The notes beneath the pieces are model-generated. The model was not told the DNA's origin. It saw nothing but the letters and a program-made list of their open reading frames with translations, and ran no database searches. DNA of 64,000 nucleotides, taken from Chryseobacterium sp. 52 (GTDB taxonomy: Bacteria; Bacteroidota; Bacteroidia; Flavobacteriales; Weeksellaceae). This document shows positions 50,454 to 59,987 of this stretch, piece by piece; within the stretch, counting starts at the first letter, position 1, and each line of letters begins with the position of its first letter. The stretch is taken from NCBI RefSeq assembly GCF_002754245.1, contig NZ_PEEX01000001.1, positions 62,001 to 126,000 of the forward strand, in the 5' to 3' direction. Position numbers and translations under genes: made by a program.

Positions 50454-52826
50454 TTACAATCTGCTTTGTTCTTCTGTTTTCTTTATGGTCCTGGCATTTT
50501 TCACAGCCTGATTTCCAAAATTGAATTTCAAGGAAACGGAAACACTTTGGGTATCGCGGTAATCCAGAAAATAATTATCCTGATTGGCATATTTTGTACT
50601 GATTTTTTCCTTAGATGTTTTAAAAATATCATTAAAGAAAAGACTTGCATCCAATTTTTTGTTAAAGAACTTTTTGTTCATCACCAGATAAGCCGTTGAC
50701 GAGCCAGAGATCCTGAAAGTTCCCTGTATGGAAGGTGAATTGTATCTGTGCCCTATTTCCAGCTTCCAGTCACTGCTTTTATCCAAAGTGAAGCTTGTAG
50801 AAACATCTGAAGACAAATTCCAGACTTTATTTTTGTACAATATATTATCCACTCCTACAAAATAGTTTTCGTTATGCTCCACGTTTTCAGAAACACTCAG
50901 GCTCCACCAGGGTTTGATCTGAAAGTTTTTATACACACTCAATCCATAAGCCTGACCTTTTTCGATATTCGTGAAATGATAGATGAGACTGTTGGTGCTT
51001 GGTTCCTGATAAGAGATTTCCATGGAAGGATATATTTCTTTTCGGTAATAAAAATCGAAATTCCACTCTTTCCAGGTATATGTAAAGTTGAGATTATGAA
51101 TAATAGTCGCCTTCAGCTTAGGATCGCCCTGAAAATAGGAAAACAGGTTATAATAAGACTTGGCAGGATTCAGCCATGAATAGGATGGCCTGCTGATGCG
51201 TTTTCCATAAGACAACCCGAACTGATGATTATTTTCCGTGGTATATTGGGCATATAATGTTGGAAACAGTTTCCAGTAGCTATTTTTATTCACCTCATAA
51301 GGTTCTGAAACAATTCCTTCAAGGTCTGTTTTTTCTGCGCGAAGTCCCGCTTTAAAATTCCATTTTCCAGGATTGTAAGCCAATGAAGAATAAAGTCCAA
51401 CATTATATTCTTTATAATCAAAAGCATTACTCTTATCTGCTCTGTATTGCAGCTGTCCATTTTCATTATCAGAAAATTCCAACTGGCTATTGGTTTTTAC
51501 AAGACTGTATTTGGCACCGGATTCAAATTCCCATTTTTCATTTTTCCACTGATAATCTGCCTGGGTAGAATACAACTGAACATTACTTTTATCATTGGTG
51601 ACAAAGTTATTCTCTTCGGGAGATTGATTGACAAAGTTGAGATAAGTGATTACATTCTGATATTTCCGGGCATTATTCCCCGCGAAATAACTCGTCCAGG
51701 TCAGCTTACTTTTCTTATTTAATTTTCTATCAACCTGGAAGCTCACCGAATTATTAATAGAACGCGAATGATGATCATTGACTGTTGTATAATCAGATTC
51801 TACAATATCCTGACTGTTGTAAATTAACGTGGGAACATGATACGTTCCAAAAGATTTCGGACTAAAAAAACCTGAGTAATTAAGACTTACATTAGTCAGA
51901 CTGTCGATTTCATATTCCACATTAAAATTAAGAGTATTCTGGCTTTTATTCTGATCTTTCCGGTTCATTGTACTTATCCACTTTGTTTTATCTTCTGCAT
52001 AATTTACATAGTCGGTCCCTTCCCGGTAATAAGTTCCCCTTCCAAGATAATAGCTCCCCATCACAGAAAGTTTATCTTTTTTATAATACTGAGAAATCCC
52101 CGCTACTCCCTTTGCATACTGAGTCTGTACATATTTGGAAGAAAGAATACCACGATACCCTTCTATTTTGTTTTTCTTCATGACAATATTCAGCACTGCA
52201 CTTCCTGAGGCTTCATATTTTGCGGGTGGATTCGTAATCACTTCTACAGATTTCACCTCATCACCCTGGGTATTTTCCAAGAGATTTTTCAACTCATCTC
52301 CTGTCAGCATTACTTTTTTATCATTAATGGTCACCAGAATACTTTGGCTTCCTTTAATGGCCAGCACATCATTGCTTGCTGTAACGCCAGGTGTTTTTTT
52401 GAGAATCTCCCAAGCATTGAGTGAGGAAATATTACTGTTTTCCACATTAAATTCCAGTCTGTCTATTTTTCTTTTTACCAAAGGTTTTTGTTTGGTCACT
52501 ACCACTTCCTGAATATCCTGCACTTCTCTTTTCAATACAATATTCAGAGTCTGGCTCTGCTCTTCCAGATTCACTTCTTTTTCGAGCTGAGCATATTCCA
52601 GATCTTTAATGATGAGTTTCACAGATTTCTCAGAAATATTTTCAAGCGTAAAACCTCCGTTTTCATTAGTTATTAGTGTTTTCAGCAAAATATTTTGTGA
52701 ACTGTACACTTCAACAGAAACCAAAGAAAGTTTTTCATTTTGACTGTTTACGATGGTTCCTTCCATTTTCTGCTTTTGGGAAAACATGAATATCGGAAAA
52801 CATAAAAAAAGAAAGAATTTATACAT
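50454..52826 (-). CDS. TonB-dependent outer-membrane receptor
   Basis: The 790-residue protein has a signal peptide, a carboxypeptidase-D-like N-terminal domain (about 20-100; GTIVNSQNEKLSLVSVEVYS, LKTLITNENGGFTLENIS), a plug region (about 120-215; NAWEILKKTPGVTAS, ISILVTINDKKVMLTGDEL) and a beta-barrel. It resembles the 'outer membrane beta-barrel' group of Bacteroidota receptors, which import metals or organic ligands. It is divergent from a histidine kinase/response regulator pair 126 bases away, which probably controls it. The ligand is not evident from sequence. Confidence 0.88.
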   Translation of the reverse strand: MYKFFLFLCFPIFMFSQKQKMEGTIVNSQNEKLSLVSVEVYSSQNILLKTLITNENGGFTLENISEKSVKLIIKDLEYAQLEKEVNLEEQSQTLNIVLKREVQDIQEVVVTKQKPLVKRKIDRLEFNVENSNISSLNAWEILKKTPGVTASNDVLAIKGSQSILVTINDKKVMLTGDELKNLLENTQGDEVKSVEVITNPPAKYEASGSAVLNIVMKKNKIEGYRGILSSKYVQTQYAKGVAGISQYYKKDKLSVMGSYYLGRGTYYREGTDYVNYAEDKTKWISTMNRKDQNKSQNTLNFNVEYEIDSLTNVSLNYSGFFSPKSFGTYHVPTLIYNSQDIVESDYTTVNDHHSRSINNSVSFQVDRKLNKKSKLTWTSYFAGNNARKYQNVITYLNFVNQSPEENNFVTNDKSNVQLYSTQADYQWKNEKWEFESGAKYSLVKTNSQLEFSDNENGQLQYRADKSNAFDYKEYNVGLYSSLAYNPGKWNFKAGLRAEKTDLEGIVSEPYEVNKNSYWKLFPTLYAQYTTENNHQFGLSYGKRISRPSYSWLNPAKSYYNLFSYFQGDPKLKATIIHNLNFTYTWKEWNFDFYYRKEIYPSMEISYQEPSTNSLIYHFTNIEKGQAYGLSVYKNFQIKPWWSLSVSENVEHNENYFVGVDNILYKNKVWNLSSDVSTSFTLDKSSDWKLEIGHRYNSPSIQGTFRISGSSTAYLVMNKKFFNKKLDASLFFNDIFKTSKEKISTKYANQDNYFLDYRDTQSVSVSLKFNFGNQAVKNARTIKKTEEQSRL

Positions 52827-52939
52827 GGTCTTTTACTTAAAATTAAATTGCTGATACAAAATTCAATTTTATTAAAGAGAAACTCGGTTAATGGAAGGTT
52901 AATGATGAGTTAATGACTCTGGGAGAAATCCTAAAGTTT

Positions 52940-52947
52940 TATATTTG
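52940..52947 (+). promoter_or_regulatory. candidate -7 box of the kinase gene, very close to its start
   Basis: TATATTTG matches TAnnTTTG exactly but ends only 5 bases before the start codon, so the transcript could begin at or near the ATG (leaderless). The protein's first helix begins right at the start, so a downstream start is unlikely. Confidence 0.35.
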
Positions 52948-52952
52948 TTATT

Positions 52953-54272
52953 ATGATCTTGAAAAGTAAAAATCTTATTGCTCTCTTTGCGGCTTTGTTT
53001 ATTCTTCTTTTGGGGATCCAGGCTTATTTTATGTATAAGACCTATCAGGTGAAAGAACGGGAAATTTACAGAGATGTACACAACAGACTCACCCGGTTCA
53101 CAGACGATCTTGAAGACAAAAAGGGGTTAAAAAAAGCATCAAATGATTCATTACAACAGATCTTTATACAATATAATAACAAAGAGATCAGCAAGAAAAA
53201 ATTTCTGGACCTTTTTGAACAGAGCAGAAAAAAGGCTCAGGATCCATTCAGTAATTATGTAGATCAAAAATTTAAAAAAGAAGGCTATCAGATTGCTGTA
53301 AAAGTCCAGTACCTCTCTATTGTATTTCTTCCTACTAAAACACAGCTTATCGACAAACCGATTACCCTTTTTGAAACAAGAAATAAAGTGGTAAAAGCAG
53401 GAATTTCAAATGCCGGAAACTGGGAAACGACCTCACAATCGACATCTGATGACGACAAAAAAGTCACAAAAGACAATAGTTTTCACGTAAAAAGTAAAAC
53501 AGATTTTGAAATTCTAAATATTAAAATTATCGTATTCAAAGAACTTACATTGCTCTTTCTATGCTGTATTGCTTTGCTCGCAAGTGTTCTGATCCTGTAT
53601 ATTTTTACAGTAAAAAATTTAATCAAACAGCAAAAGCAGGTGGAAGTTCTTCATACGGTTGTCGATAATATTTCGCATGAATTCAAGACCCCAATCGCTA
53701 CCCTTAAAATTGCATCCAAAGCATTGGCCAAAGACTGGAATACAGAAACTCTACCGTTGATAGACCGCCAGATCGTCCGCCTTGAAGGCCTTATGCAGCA
53801 ACTTCATAAGGATGAAATGGAAGAAGGGACTACAGGAACAAAACCTGAAGACTGGAAGTTTTTCATTCAGGATCTGGCTTTCACTTACCCTAAAGTTCAA
53901 TTCGAAATCAACAGTGAAATCACCAAAGAACTTCCTTTTGATAAAAACCTGATGGAAACCGTCATTAAAAACCTTTGTGAAAATAGTGTAAAATATGGAG
54001 CCTCCACCGTAAGCACGCATATTATCCAACATCTGCAAAATATAAAAATTGAAGTCTCCGATAATGGTTACGGCATGGAGAAGCAGGAACTCAAAAATAT
54101 CTTTGAAAAATTTTACAGGATACAGGCTAATAATATCCATAACAGTAAAGGATTAGGACTCGGACTTTATTTCGTGAAAAAAATTATCATCCAATATGGC
54201 GGTAAAATAGAAGTTGCCAGCCAGCTTCAAAAAGGAACAACTTTCACCATACAATTGCCTTATGAAGACTAG
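52953..54272 (+). CDS. sensor histidine kinase (OmpR-type partner), system 1
   Basis: The 439-residue kinase has two transmembrane helices (about 5-27 and 197-218) around a periplasmic region of about 165 residues, then HisKA with NISHEFKTPIATL (His242) and the HATPase domain (NLCENSVKYG, DNGYGMEKQEL, GLGLGLYFVKKI). It is the sensor for the overlapping OmpR-family regulator (11-base overlap). Its promoter faces the TonB-dependent receptor, a likely regulatory target. Confidence 0.92.
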   Translation: MILKSKNLIALFAALFILLLGIQAYFMYKTYQVKEREIYRDVHNRLTRFTDDLEDKKGLKKASNDSLQQIFIQYNNKEISKKKFLDLFEQSRKKAQDPFSNYVDQKFKKEGYQIAVKVQYLSIVFLPTKTQLIDKPITLFETRNKVVKAGISNAGNWETTSQSTSDDDKKVTKDNSFHVKSKTDFEILNIKIIVFKELTLLFLCCIALLASVLILYIFTVKNLIKQQKQVEVLHTVVDNISHEFKTPIATLKIASKALAKDWNTETLPLIDRQIVRLEGLMQQLHKDEMEEGTTGTKPEDWKFFIQDLAFTYPKVQFEINSEITKELPFDKNLMETVIKNLCENSVKYGASTVSTHIIQHLQNIKIEVSDNGYGMEKQELKNIFEKFYRIQANNIHNSKGLGLGLYFVKKIIIQYGGKIEVASQLQKGTTFTIQLPYED

Positions 54273-54954
54273 AATACTTTTAGCAGAAGACGATGCAGAC
54301 TTTGGAATGATCCTTAAGCAATATCTTGAGCTGGAGGATTTTGAGGTAGAATGGTTTCAGAATCCCTTAGATATTGTAAGTATTTTAAACGCTGATCTTC
54401 CCTTTGATATTGGAATTTTAGATATTATGATGCCTAATATGGATGGGTTTTCTTTAGCCAAAAAGATATTAAAAGAAAAGTCTGATTTTCCATTGCTCTT
54501 TTTAACGGCTAAAAACCAAAAAATAGATCGTTTAACAGGTCTGAAAATAGGCGCTGATGATTATATCTCTAAACCCTGCGACCCTGAAGAACTGATTCTG
54601 AGAATCAAAAACATCCTTAAGAGAATACAACCTGCAATAGTACAGCAACAAACCAAGATCAATATAGGAGAATATTCTCTGGATACAGAAAAGTTATTAC
54701 TATCGCATCCGACAGGGAATATACGTCTTACGATCCGCGAACAGCAGCTTCTGATCCATCTTTTGAAACATAACAGAAAAACCATAAAACGCGATGATAT
54801 TCTGGATAATCTCTGGGAAACCAATGATTATTTTACAGGAAGAAGTCTTGACGTATTCATCAGCAGACTTCGAAAATATTTCATCCATGATCCTGAAATA
54901 AAAATCCAATCCCTGAGAGGAATTGGATTTGAAATTGATTTTCCGACAAAATAA
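54262..54954 (+). CDS. OmpR-family response regulator, system 1
   Basis: The start MKTRILLAEDDADFG is chosen over a longer frame that would overlap the kinase much further. The 230-residue product has a receiver domain with Asp54 in GILDIMMPNMDG and Lys in DDYISKPCDPEE, and a winged-helix DNA-binding domain (about 130-228; LTIREQQLLIHLL, GRSLDVFISRLRKYF). It overlaps the kinase gene by 11 bases. Its target is probably the divergent receptor gene. Confidence 0.93.
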   Translation: MKTRILLAEDDADFGMILKQYLELEDFEVEWFQNPLDIVSILNADLPFDIGILDIMMPNMDGFSLAKKILKEKSDFPLLFLTAKNQKIDRLTGLKIGADDYISKPCDPEELILRIKNILKRIQPAIVQQQTKINIGEYSLDTEKLLLSHPTGNIRLTIREQQLLIHLLKHNRKTIKRDDILDNLWETNDYFTGRSLDVFISRLRKYFIHDPEIKIQSLRGIGFEIDFPTK

Positions 54955-54956
54955 CT

Positions 54957-55784
54957 TTAGAAAGCAAGATCCACCAGCACCGGAAAATGATCCGATGGGT
55001 AAAGCAGATTTTCTCTTCTGTCATTGATATGTCGCTGAGATTTTATTTTGAAACCATTTACAAAAATATAATCGATCCTGTCTTTTGGTATTTCATTTAC
55101 GTTGAAGGCTGTAAAGGTTCCTTTCGGTCCGTAAGGTTTTGTTTCAGAATGATAAAAACTGTCATTTAAATGCTGTGAAAGAATTTTTATCGGCTCCGAA
55201 TCCTCTGTTAAATTAAAGTCTCCAGTTAACGTTACCGGAAGGTTTTTAGGATTCATCTCTTTGATTTTCCTCAAAATAAGATCTGCAGATTTTACTCTTG
55301 CTATATTTCCCACATGATCAAAGTGAAGATTCATGGCCAAAAATTCTTTTTTTGATTTTTTATCTTTAAAAACCGCATAGGTACAAATCCTGTTAAGAGC
55401 GGCATCCCATCCTCTGGAAGGTTTTTCCGGGGTTTCAGAAAGCCAGAATGTACCGGAATTTATTACCTGCAACCTGTTTGTATCATAGAAAATAGCTGAA
55501 AACTCTCCTTTTTCTTTTCCGTCATCTCTTCCTACTCCTACATAATCATAATTTTTAAGTCCCGCCTTGATATCTTTCATCTGCTCAGGAAGAGCTTCCT
55601 GAACTCCGAAATAGTCGGGGTGATAATAATTTAATAAATCCACAGCATCCTGTTTTCTCTCCGTCCAGGCATTTTCCTTATCGGATGTTACCTGCAACCT
55701 GATATTGAAGCTCATTACTTTAAGATCCTGTGAAAATCCCATCACAAAAAGCAATAAGGATACAATTGAAAATCTGAAATTCAT
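54957..55784 (-). CDS. secreted endonuclease/exonuclease/phosphatase (EEP) family hydrolase
   Basis: The 275-residue product has a signal peptide (about 1-18) and the EEP motifs: MSFNIRL (about 24-30), VQEALPEQM (about 62), LAMNLHFDHVG, LTGDFNLTEDSEP and DRIDYIFVN, ending in SDHFPVLVDL. The Glu, Asp, Asn and His needed for metal-dependent phosphodiester hydrolysis are present. Substrates could be nucleic acids, inositol phosphates or sphingomyelin-like lipids; sequence does not decide. It is convergent with the response regulator gene, 2 bases apart. Confidence 0.88.
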   Translation of the reverse strand: MNFRFSIVSLLLFVMGFSQDLKVMSFNIRLQVTSDKENAWTERKQDAVDLLNYYHPDYFGVQEALPEQMKDIKAGLKNYDYVGVGRDDGKEKGEFSAIFYDTNRLQVINSGTFWLSETPEKPSRGWDAALNRICTYAVFKDKKSKKEFLAMNLHFDHVGNIARVKSADLILRKIKEMNPKNLPVTLTGDFNLTEDSEPIKILSQHLNDSFYHSETKPYGPKGTFTAFNVNEIPKDRIDYIFVNGFKIKSQRHINDRRENLLYPSDHFPVLVDLAF

Positions 55785-56002
55785 AATCCTATTTTTAAAT
55801 TAGAATAGCAAAAATAAAACATCTTTGTGAGAGGTGATGAAGGTTTGTGTTAATTTATGGAAGGAAAAACAAAGAGGGAGACTGGAAGTCAAAGCAGCCG
55901 AAAAAGCAATTTAAAATGTTTAATAATCTACAGTTTTAATGATCCTAATTATTGAACTGAAAGCCTAATACCACCTCCAGCTTCCCTGCAACTTCCCTAA
56001 AC

Positions 56003-56039
56003 AAAAAACCTAAACTTCAAGTACATGAAGTTTAGGTTT
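56003..56039 (-). terminator. Rho-independent terminator after the second M1 peptidase gene
   Basis: On the minus strand AAACCTAAACTTCA and TGAAGTTTAGGTTT form a perfect 14-bp stem around six bases, followed by TTTTG. It lies 25 bases past the M1 gene's stop. Confidence 0.8.
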
Positions 56040-56063
56040 CTCAATAAGAATTAAAGCTATCTT

Positions 56064-58262
56064 TTATTCCTTAGTAAAAGTATATTCTCTTCCGCCCTGT
56101 TTAAAAGCAACGGTCTTTTTATCCTTGCTAAATGCTAACGTTATGGCCGCTTCTTCAAAAGTAAACTGATTATCACCTGCATATTCCAGAGGAAATTCCT
56201 GCTGATTTCCTGCTTTGGCATAAAGTTGTCCATTTTTATCCATAAAGACCAATTTGATTGGAGCACTCTTAGTAGAGTATGTTCCTGCAAAATCTTTTGT
56301 ATTGATCTTTTCAACGGCTTTTGTCTGTGCTGAAGGCCAAATATTGTTAGTGGGATTAACATCAGGAACCATAGCATCCGGATCCAGCATGACCTCAGCG
56401 ATTTCTTTATTTGAATTTACTTTGAGTGACCATTCCGTATTACGTTTCCAAACCTCCACAGGAATTTTTACGATTTGTTTGGTCCCATCTTTAAATTTCA
56501 CCTGAACAGTCGTAGGCATTGGCAGCTGGCCAAGGTTTTCAACCGTGATCTGAGCTCCGTTTTTAAAATCACCATTGACATATTTTACATCTTTTACAGA
56601 CTGATCAATCTTCCATTTATTGATAAACCATCCTCTCCAGAACCAGTTCAGCTCTTCACCGGAAACATTTTCCATCGTGTGGAAGAAATCCCAGGGCGTA
56701 GGATGCTTGAATGCCCATCGGTCAATATACGTTTTGAAAGCTTTGTCGAATTTCTCAGGCCCGAGAATTGTTTCCCTCAAAACCTGCAGTCCCATCCCCG
56801 GCTTAAAATAAGCCAGAACTCCAATGCTTCTTTCCTTCATATTATCCGGTCCCACCATAATCGGTTCGATATTATCGCTCATCATAAAGCCACCGCTTCT
56901 GGCAATATTTTTCTTTGAATAATATTCTCCGTTATTGAATGCCTTTGTGGATAACTCGTTGATAAAGGTATTGAAGCCCTCGTCCATCCATGCAAATAAT
57001 CTCTCATTGGAGCCTACGATCATTGGAAACCAGTTGTGTCCGAATTCATGATCTGTAACGCCCCAAAGATCTTCACCCTTTGAATTCATATGACAGAATA
57101 CGATTCCCGGATATTCCATTCCGCCCTCATTTCCTGCTACATTGGTTGCCGCCGGATACGTATATTCATACCATTTTTGTGAATAATGCTCAATGGCAGC
57201 CTTGGTATATTCTGTAGATCTTCCCCAGGCTTTTTCACCCGCACTTTCTGCAGGGTACGCTGAAATAGCCACGGATTTCTTACCGCTCGGAAGGTTTATT
57301 TTTGCGGCATCCAGAATAAATGCAGACGATGAAGCCCAGGCAAAATCACGGGTCTGATCGATTTTAAATTTCCATGTTTTGGTCCCTGAAGCCTGGCTTT
57401 TACCGATCTCAGATTCCGGACGGATCATGACTGTTTTATCACTGTTTCTTGCCTGTTCCCAGCGGGAATTTTCTTCTTTACTGTAAACATCTTTATAGTT
57501 CAGAAGCTCTCCTGATGCTACTACATAATGATTAGACGGCACTGTAATATTTGCCGTAATATGACCATATTCCAGATAGAACTCTGAAGCTCCCACATAA
57601 GGAAGCGTATTCCAGCCCATCACATCATCATATACGCACATTCTCGGATACCATTGTGCTATTGTAAATATTTTACCATTTTTAGTCGTCTCCACTCCCA
57701 TTCTGTCAGATCCATAGGTAGGAGAGACAAAAGAGTATTCAATTTTAATTTTCGCAACGCCACCTTTAGCTTTCAACTCTTTGGGAAGATCAATCTGCAT
57801 TCTGGTATCGGTAATGGTATATTTCACGTCATTACCCTCCAGTTTTACAGATTTAATCCTATAACCGCCATCCAGATCTTCTCCATGAGCGCCGTTTCTA
57901 CTTCCTGATGCAGGAACCACAGCATTACCACGAGATTCTTTTGCAAATAAATTCTGGTCAAGCTGCAGCCATAGGAACCCCATTTGGTCGGGACTGTTAT
58001 TTGTATAGGTAATTTCAGCCGTCCCTGTAATTTCATTTTTAGCATCATTGAGGATTACATTCAGAGTATAATCTGCTGAATTCTGCCAGTATGCGTGTCC
58101 CGGCTGTCCGCTTGCAGAACGGGTTTCTGTACCGGTTTGAGGATAAAAGAAAGGTTTGAATGCTTCTACATAACTGTATTTTGGAGTTTCCTGAGCTAAA
58201 GCAGAGCCTGAAAACAGGAATATTGCCGCCGCTGCAACAAGGCTTGGAAGTTTATAATTCAT
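56064..58262 (-). CDS. M1-family metallopeptidase, copy 2 (longer)
   Basis: The 732-residue product has a signal peptide (cleaved near residue 23, ALAQ) and the zinc site HEFGH-x18-E (HEFGHNWFPMIVG, FAWMDEGF), with the exopeptidase loop GNEGGMEYPG upstream. The length exceeds copy 1 by about 110 residues, mainly in a C-terminal beta domain (about 640-732; MDKNGQLYAKAGNQ). Both copies share VEYSYNNSPD-like N-terminal strands. It probably acts in the periplasm or on the surface. The two are unlinked by operon structure. Confidence 0.9.
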   Translation of the reverse strand: MNYKLPSLVAAAAIFLFSGSALAQETPKYSYVEAFKPFFYPQTGTETRSASGQPGHAYWQNSADYTLNVILNDAKNEITGTAEITYTNNSPDQMGFLWLQLDQNLFAKESRGNAVVPASGSRNGAHGEDLDGGYRIKSVKLEGNDVKYTITDTRMQIDLPKELKAKGGVAKIKIEYSFVSPTYGSDRMGVETTKNGKIFTIAQWYPRMCVYDDVMGWNTLPYVGASEFYLEYGHITANITVPSNHYVVASGELLNYKDVYSKEENSRWEQARNSDKTVMIRPESEIGKSQASGTKTWKFKIDQTRDFAWASSSAFILDAAKINLPSGKKSVAISAYPAESAGEKAWGRSTEYTKAAIEHYSQKWYEYTYPAATNVAGNEGGMEYPGIVFCHMNSKGEDLWGVTDHEFGHNWFPMIVGSNERLFAWMDEGFNTFINELSTKAFNNGEYYSKKNIARSGGFMMSDNIEPIMVGPDNMKERSIGVLAYFKPGMGLQVLRETILGPEKFDKAFKTYIDRWAFKHPTPWDFFHTMENVSGEELNWFWRGWFINKWKIDQSVKDVKYVNGDFKNGAQITVENLGQLPMPTTVQVKFKDGTKQIVKIPVEVWKRNTEWSLKVNSNKEIAEVMLDPDAMVPDVNPTNNIWPSAQTKAVEKINTKDFAGTYSTKSAPIKLVFMDKNGQLYAKAGNQQEFPLEYAGDNQFTFEEAAITLAFSKDKKTVAFKQGGREYTFTKE

Positions 58263-58302
58263 TTGGAAAAAGTTATAATATTTCTCTGAAAAGTTATAAA
58301 AA

Positions 58303-58329
58303 ATCCCGGACTCTTTATAAGTCCGGGAT
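58303..58329 (-). terminator. Rho-independent terminator after the SDR gene
   Basis: On the minus strand ATCCCGGACT and AGTCCGGGAT form a 10-bp GC-rich stem around seven bases, followed by six T. It lies 19 bases after the SDR stop codon. Confidence 0.85.
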
Positions 58330-58348
58330 CGTTTTATGAAAATTTAAA

Positions 58349-59230
58349 TTAATTTGTCTTTTTTGCCTTGATCATTGCTTCCAGTGCATCCCACATTTCC
58401 TTCGGAATATCTTCAAGCATATTGAATTCTCCTGCTCCCTGAAGCCATTCTCCACCATCTATGGTCACTACTTCTCCATTCATATAAGCAGAATAATCTG
58501 AAACCAGATAAGCGGCAAGATTGGCCAGCTCCTGATGCTCTCCTACTCTTCTTAGAGGAACTTTCTTTCTCATATCAAACTTTTCCTGAAGGTCTCCCGG
58601 AAGCAGTCTGTCCCAGGCTCCTTTTGTAGGGAAAGGTCCCGGAGCGATGGCATTGAAACGGATTCCGTATTTTGCCCATTCTACGGCTAGAGATCTTGTC
58701 ATTGCCAGAACCCCTGCTTTTGCACATGCTGAAGGAACGACATAGGCTGATCCTGTCCATGCATAGGTTGTTACAATATTCAAAACAGTTCCCGGACTTT
58801 TAGAATCTATCCAGTGCTTTCCAATAGAAAGGGTACAGTTCTTTGTTCCTTTTAAAACAATATCTAAAATAGAGTCAAAAGCAGAGTGTGTCAGTCTTTC
58901 TGTTGGAGAAATAAAGTTTCCGGCTGCATTGTTCAGTAAAATATCAATTCTTCCAAATTCTTTTAACGCAGCCTCTTTCATAGCTTCCACCTCATCCCAG
59001 TTTCTCACGTCACAAGCTACAGAAAGAACTTTCCCGCCTGTTTCATCTTCCAGTTCTTTGGCCGTTGCCTGTAATTTCTCCAGATTACGGGAAGTGATTA
59101 CCACTTTAGCCCCCAATTCCAGAAAATATTTGGTCATTGCTTTACCGAGACCGCTTCCGCCTCCCGTTACAATTGCAACTTTATCTTTTAATGCACCTTC
59201 GCGCAACATAGGCTGTGTATATAAATTCAT
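58349..59230 (-). CDS. SDR oxidoreductase, 2,4-dienoyl-CoA reductase-like
   Basis: The 293-residue Rossmann protein has TGGGSGLGKAM (about 22-32) for NAD(P)H, NNAAGNF (about 98-104) and IAPGPFPTKGAWDRL (about 198-212). The usual YxxxK catalytic pair of SDRs is replaced by PSACAKAGV, the form found in 2,4-dienoyl-CoA reductases (DECR), which use a different tyrosine. By family it would reduce 2,4-dienoyl-CoA intermediates of unsaturated fatty-acid oxidation using NADPH. It is a single gene with a clear terminator. Confidence 0.85.
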   Translation of the reverse strand: MNLYTQPMLREGALKDKVAIVTGGGSGLGKAMTKYFLELGAKVVITSRNLEKLQATAKELEDETGGKVLSVACDVRNWDEVEAMKEAALKEFGRIDILLNNAAGNFISPTERLTHSAFDSILDIVLKGTKNCTLSIGKHWIDSKSPGTVLNIVTTYAWTGSAYVVPSACAKAGVLAMTRSLAVEWAKYGIRFNAIAPGPFPTKGAWDRLLPGDLQEKFDMRKKVPLRRVGEHQELANLAAYLVSDYSAYMNGEVVTIDGGEWLQGAGEFNMLEDIPKEMWDALEAMIKAKKTN

Positions 59231-59353
59231 ATGACTTTATTTTTTCCTAAAAATACTAAATATTGAATTCATGCCCTTTAAAATAATGGGATAAATAATA
59301 ATGTTATAAATAGTTGTTTTTTCTCCCATTCTAAAAAGCATCCAAGAGAAAAC

Positions 59354-59388
59354 AAAAGCCGTTTCACTGGTTGTGAAACGGCTTTTTT
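59354..59388 (-). terminator. Rho-independent terminator after the DUF1573 gene
   Basis: AAAAGCCGTTTCAC and GTGAAACGGCTTTT form a 14-bp stem around TGGTT. T-runs follow on both strands, so it could also stop plus-strand readthrough. Confidence 0.85.
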
Positions 59389-59405
59389 ATTATTTTAAAT
59401 ATAAA

Positions 59406-59816
59406 TTATGAAACAACGGTTCCTTTGAACGAAAGTGTTTTAGGAGTTTTGCTTTCGCTGGTTGTCACATTCACTGTTTTCATAAATGCACCTGCAGCTG
59501 CTGCGTTATAACTTGCTTCTACAAATCCTTTTTTCCCCGGAAGAATTGGAGTTTTAGTGTAATCTGCTGTTGTACAACCACATGATGGAGCTACATTTTC
59601 TATAACGATAGGTTTTGAGCTGGTATTGGTAAATTCAAATCTGATCAGTTTCGGTTTTCCCTGAGGGATATTTCCTACATCTATTGATTCTGATTTCCAT
59701 TTAATTGCATCTGCAATCATTTTTACCACTGAAGTTCCTTCTGCAGGAAATACATTCGCATAAAATGGGGAGAATGCAAAAACTGCCAAAAGTGCTGAGA
59801 TAGTTAATTTTTTCAT
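59406..59816 (-). CDS. secreted DUF1573 protein
   Basis: The 136-residue product has a signal peptide (about 1-20) and one DUF1573 immunoglobulin-like domain: KLIRFEFTNTSSKPIVI, SCGCTTADY and GFVEASYNAAAAGAFMKTVNVT. The paired cysteines in APSCGCTTA are the family hallmark. Many Bacteroidota encode several such small secreted proteins of unknown role. Its promoter region is divergent from the second OmpR-type kinase gene (171 bases apart). Confidence 0.88.
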   Translation of the reverse strand: MKKLTISALLAVFAFSPFYANVFPAEGTSVVKMIADAIKWKSESIDVGNIPQGKPKLIRFEFTNTSSKPIVIENVAPSCGCTTADYTKTPILPGKKGFVEASYNAAAAGAFMKTVNVTTSESKTPKTLSFKGTVVS

Positions 59817-59987
59817 GAGTATAAATTTTATAGTTAATAAATATCAAAGGAATTGATTTCCTCTTTTGATATAGCAAATGTAAAGCAGACTGATCCTACA
59901 AATTGTTAACCGCTATCAAATATTTGTTAACAAGTTGTTAATGATAAAAGATAAATAGATAATTTTGGATAATATTGCTTCAGGAAA

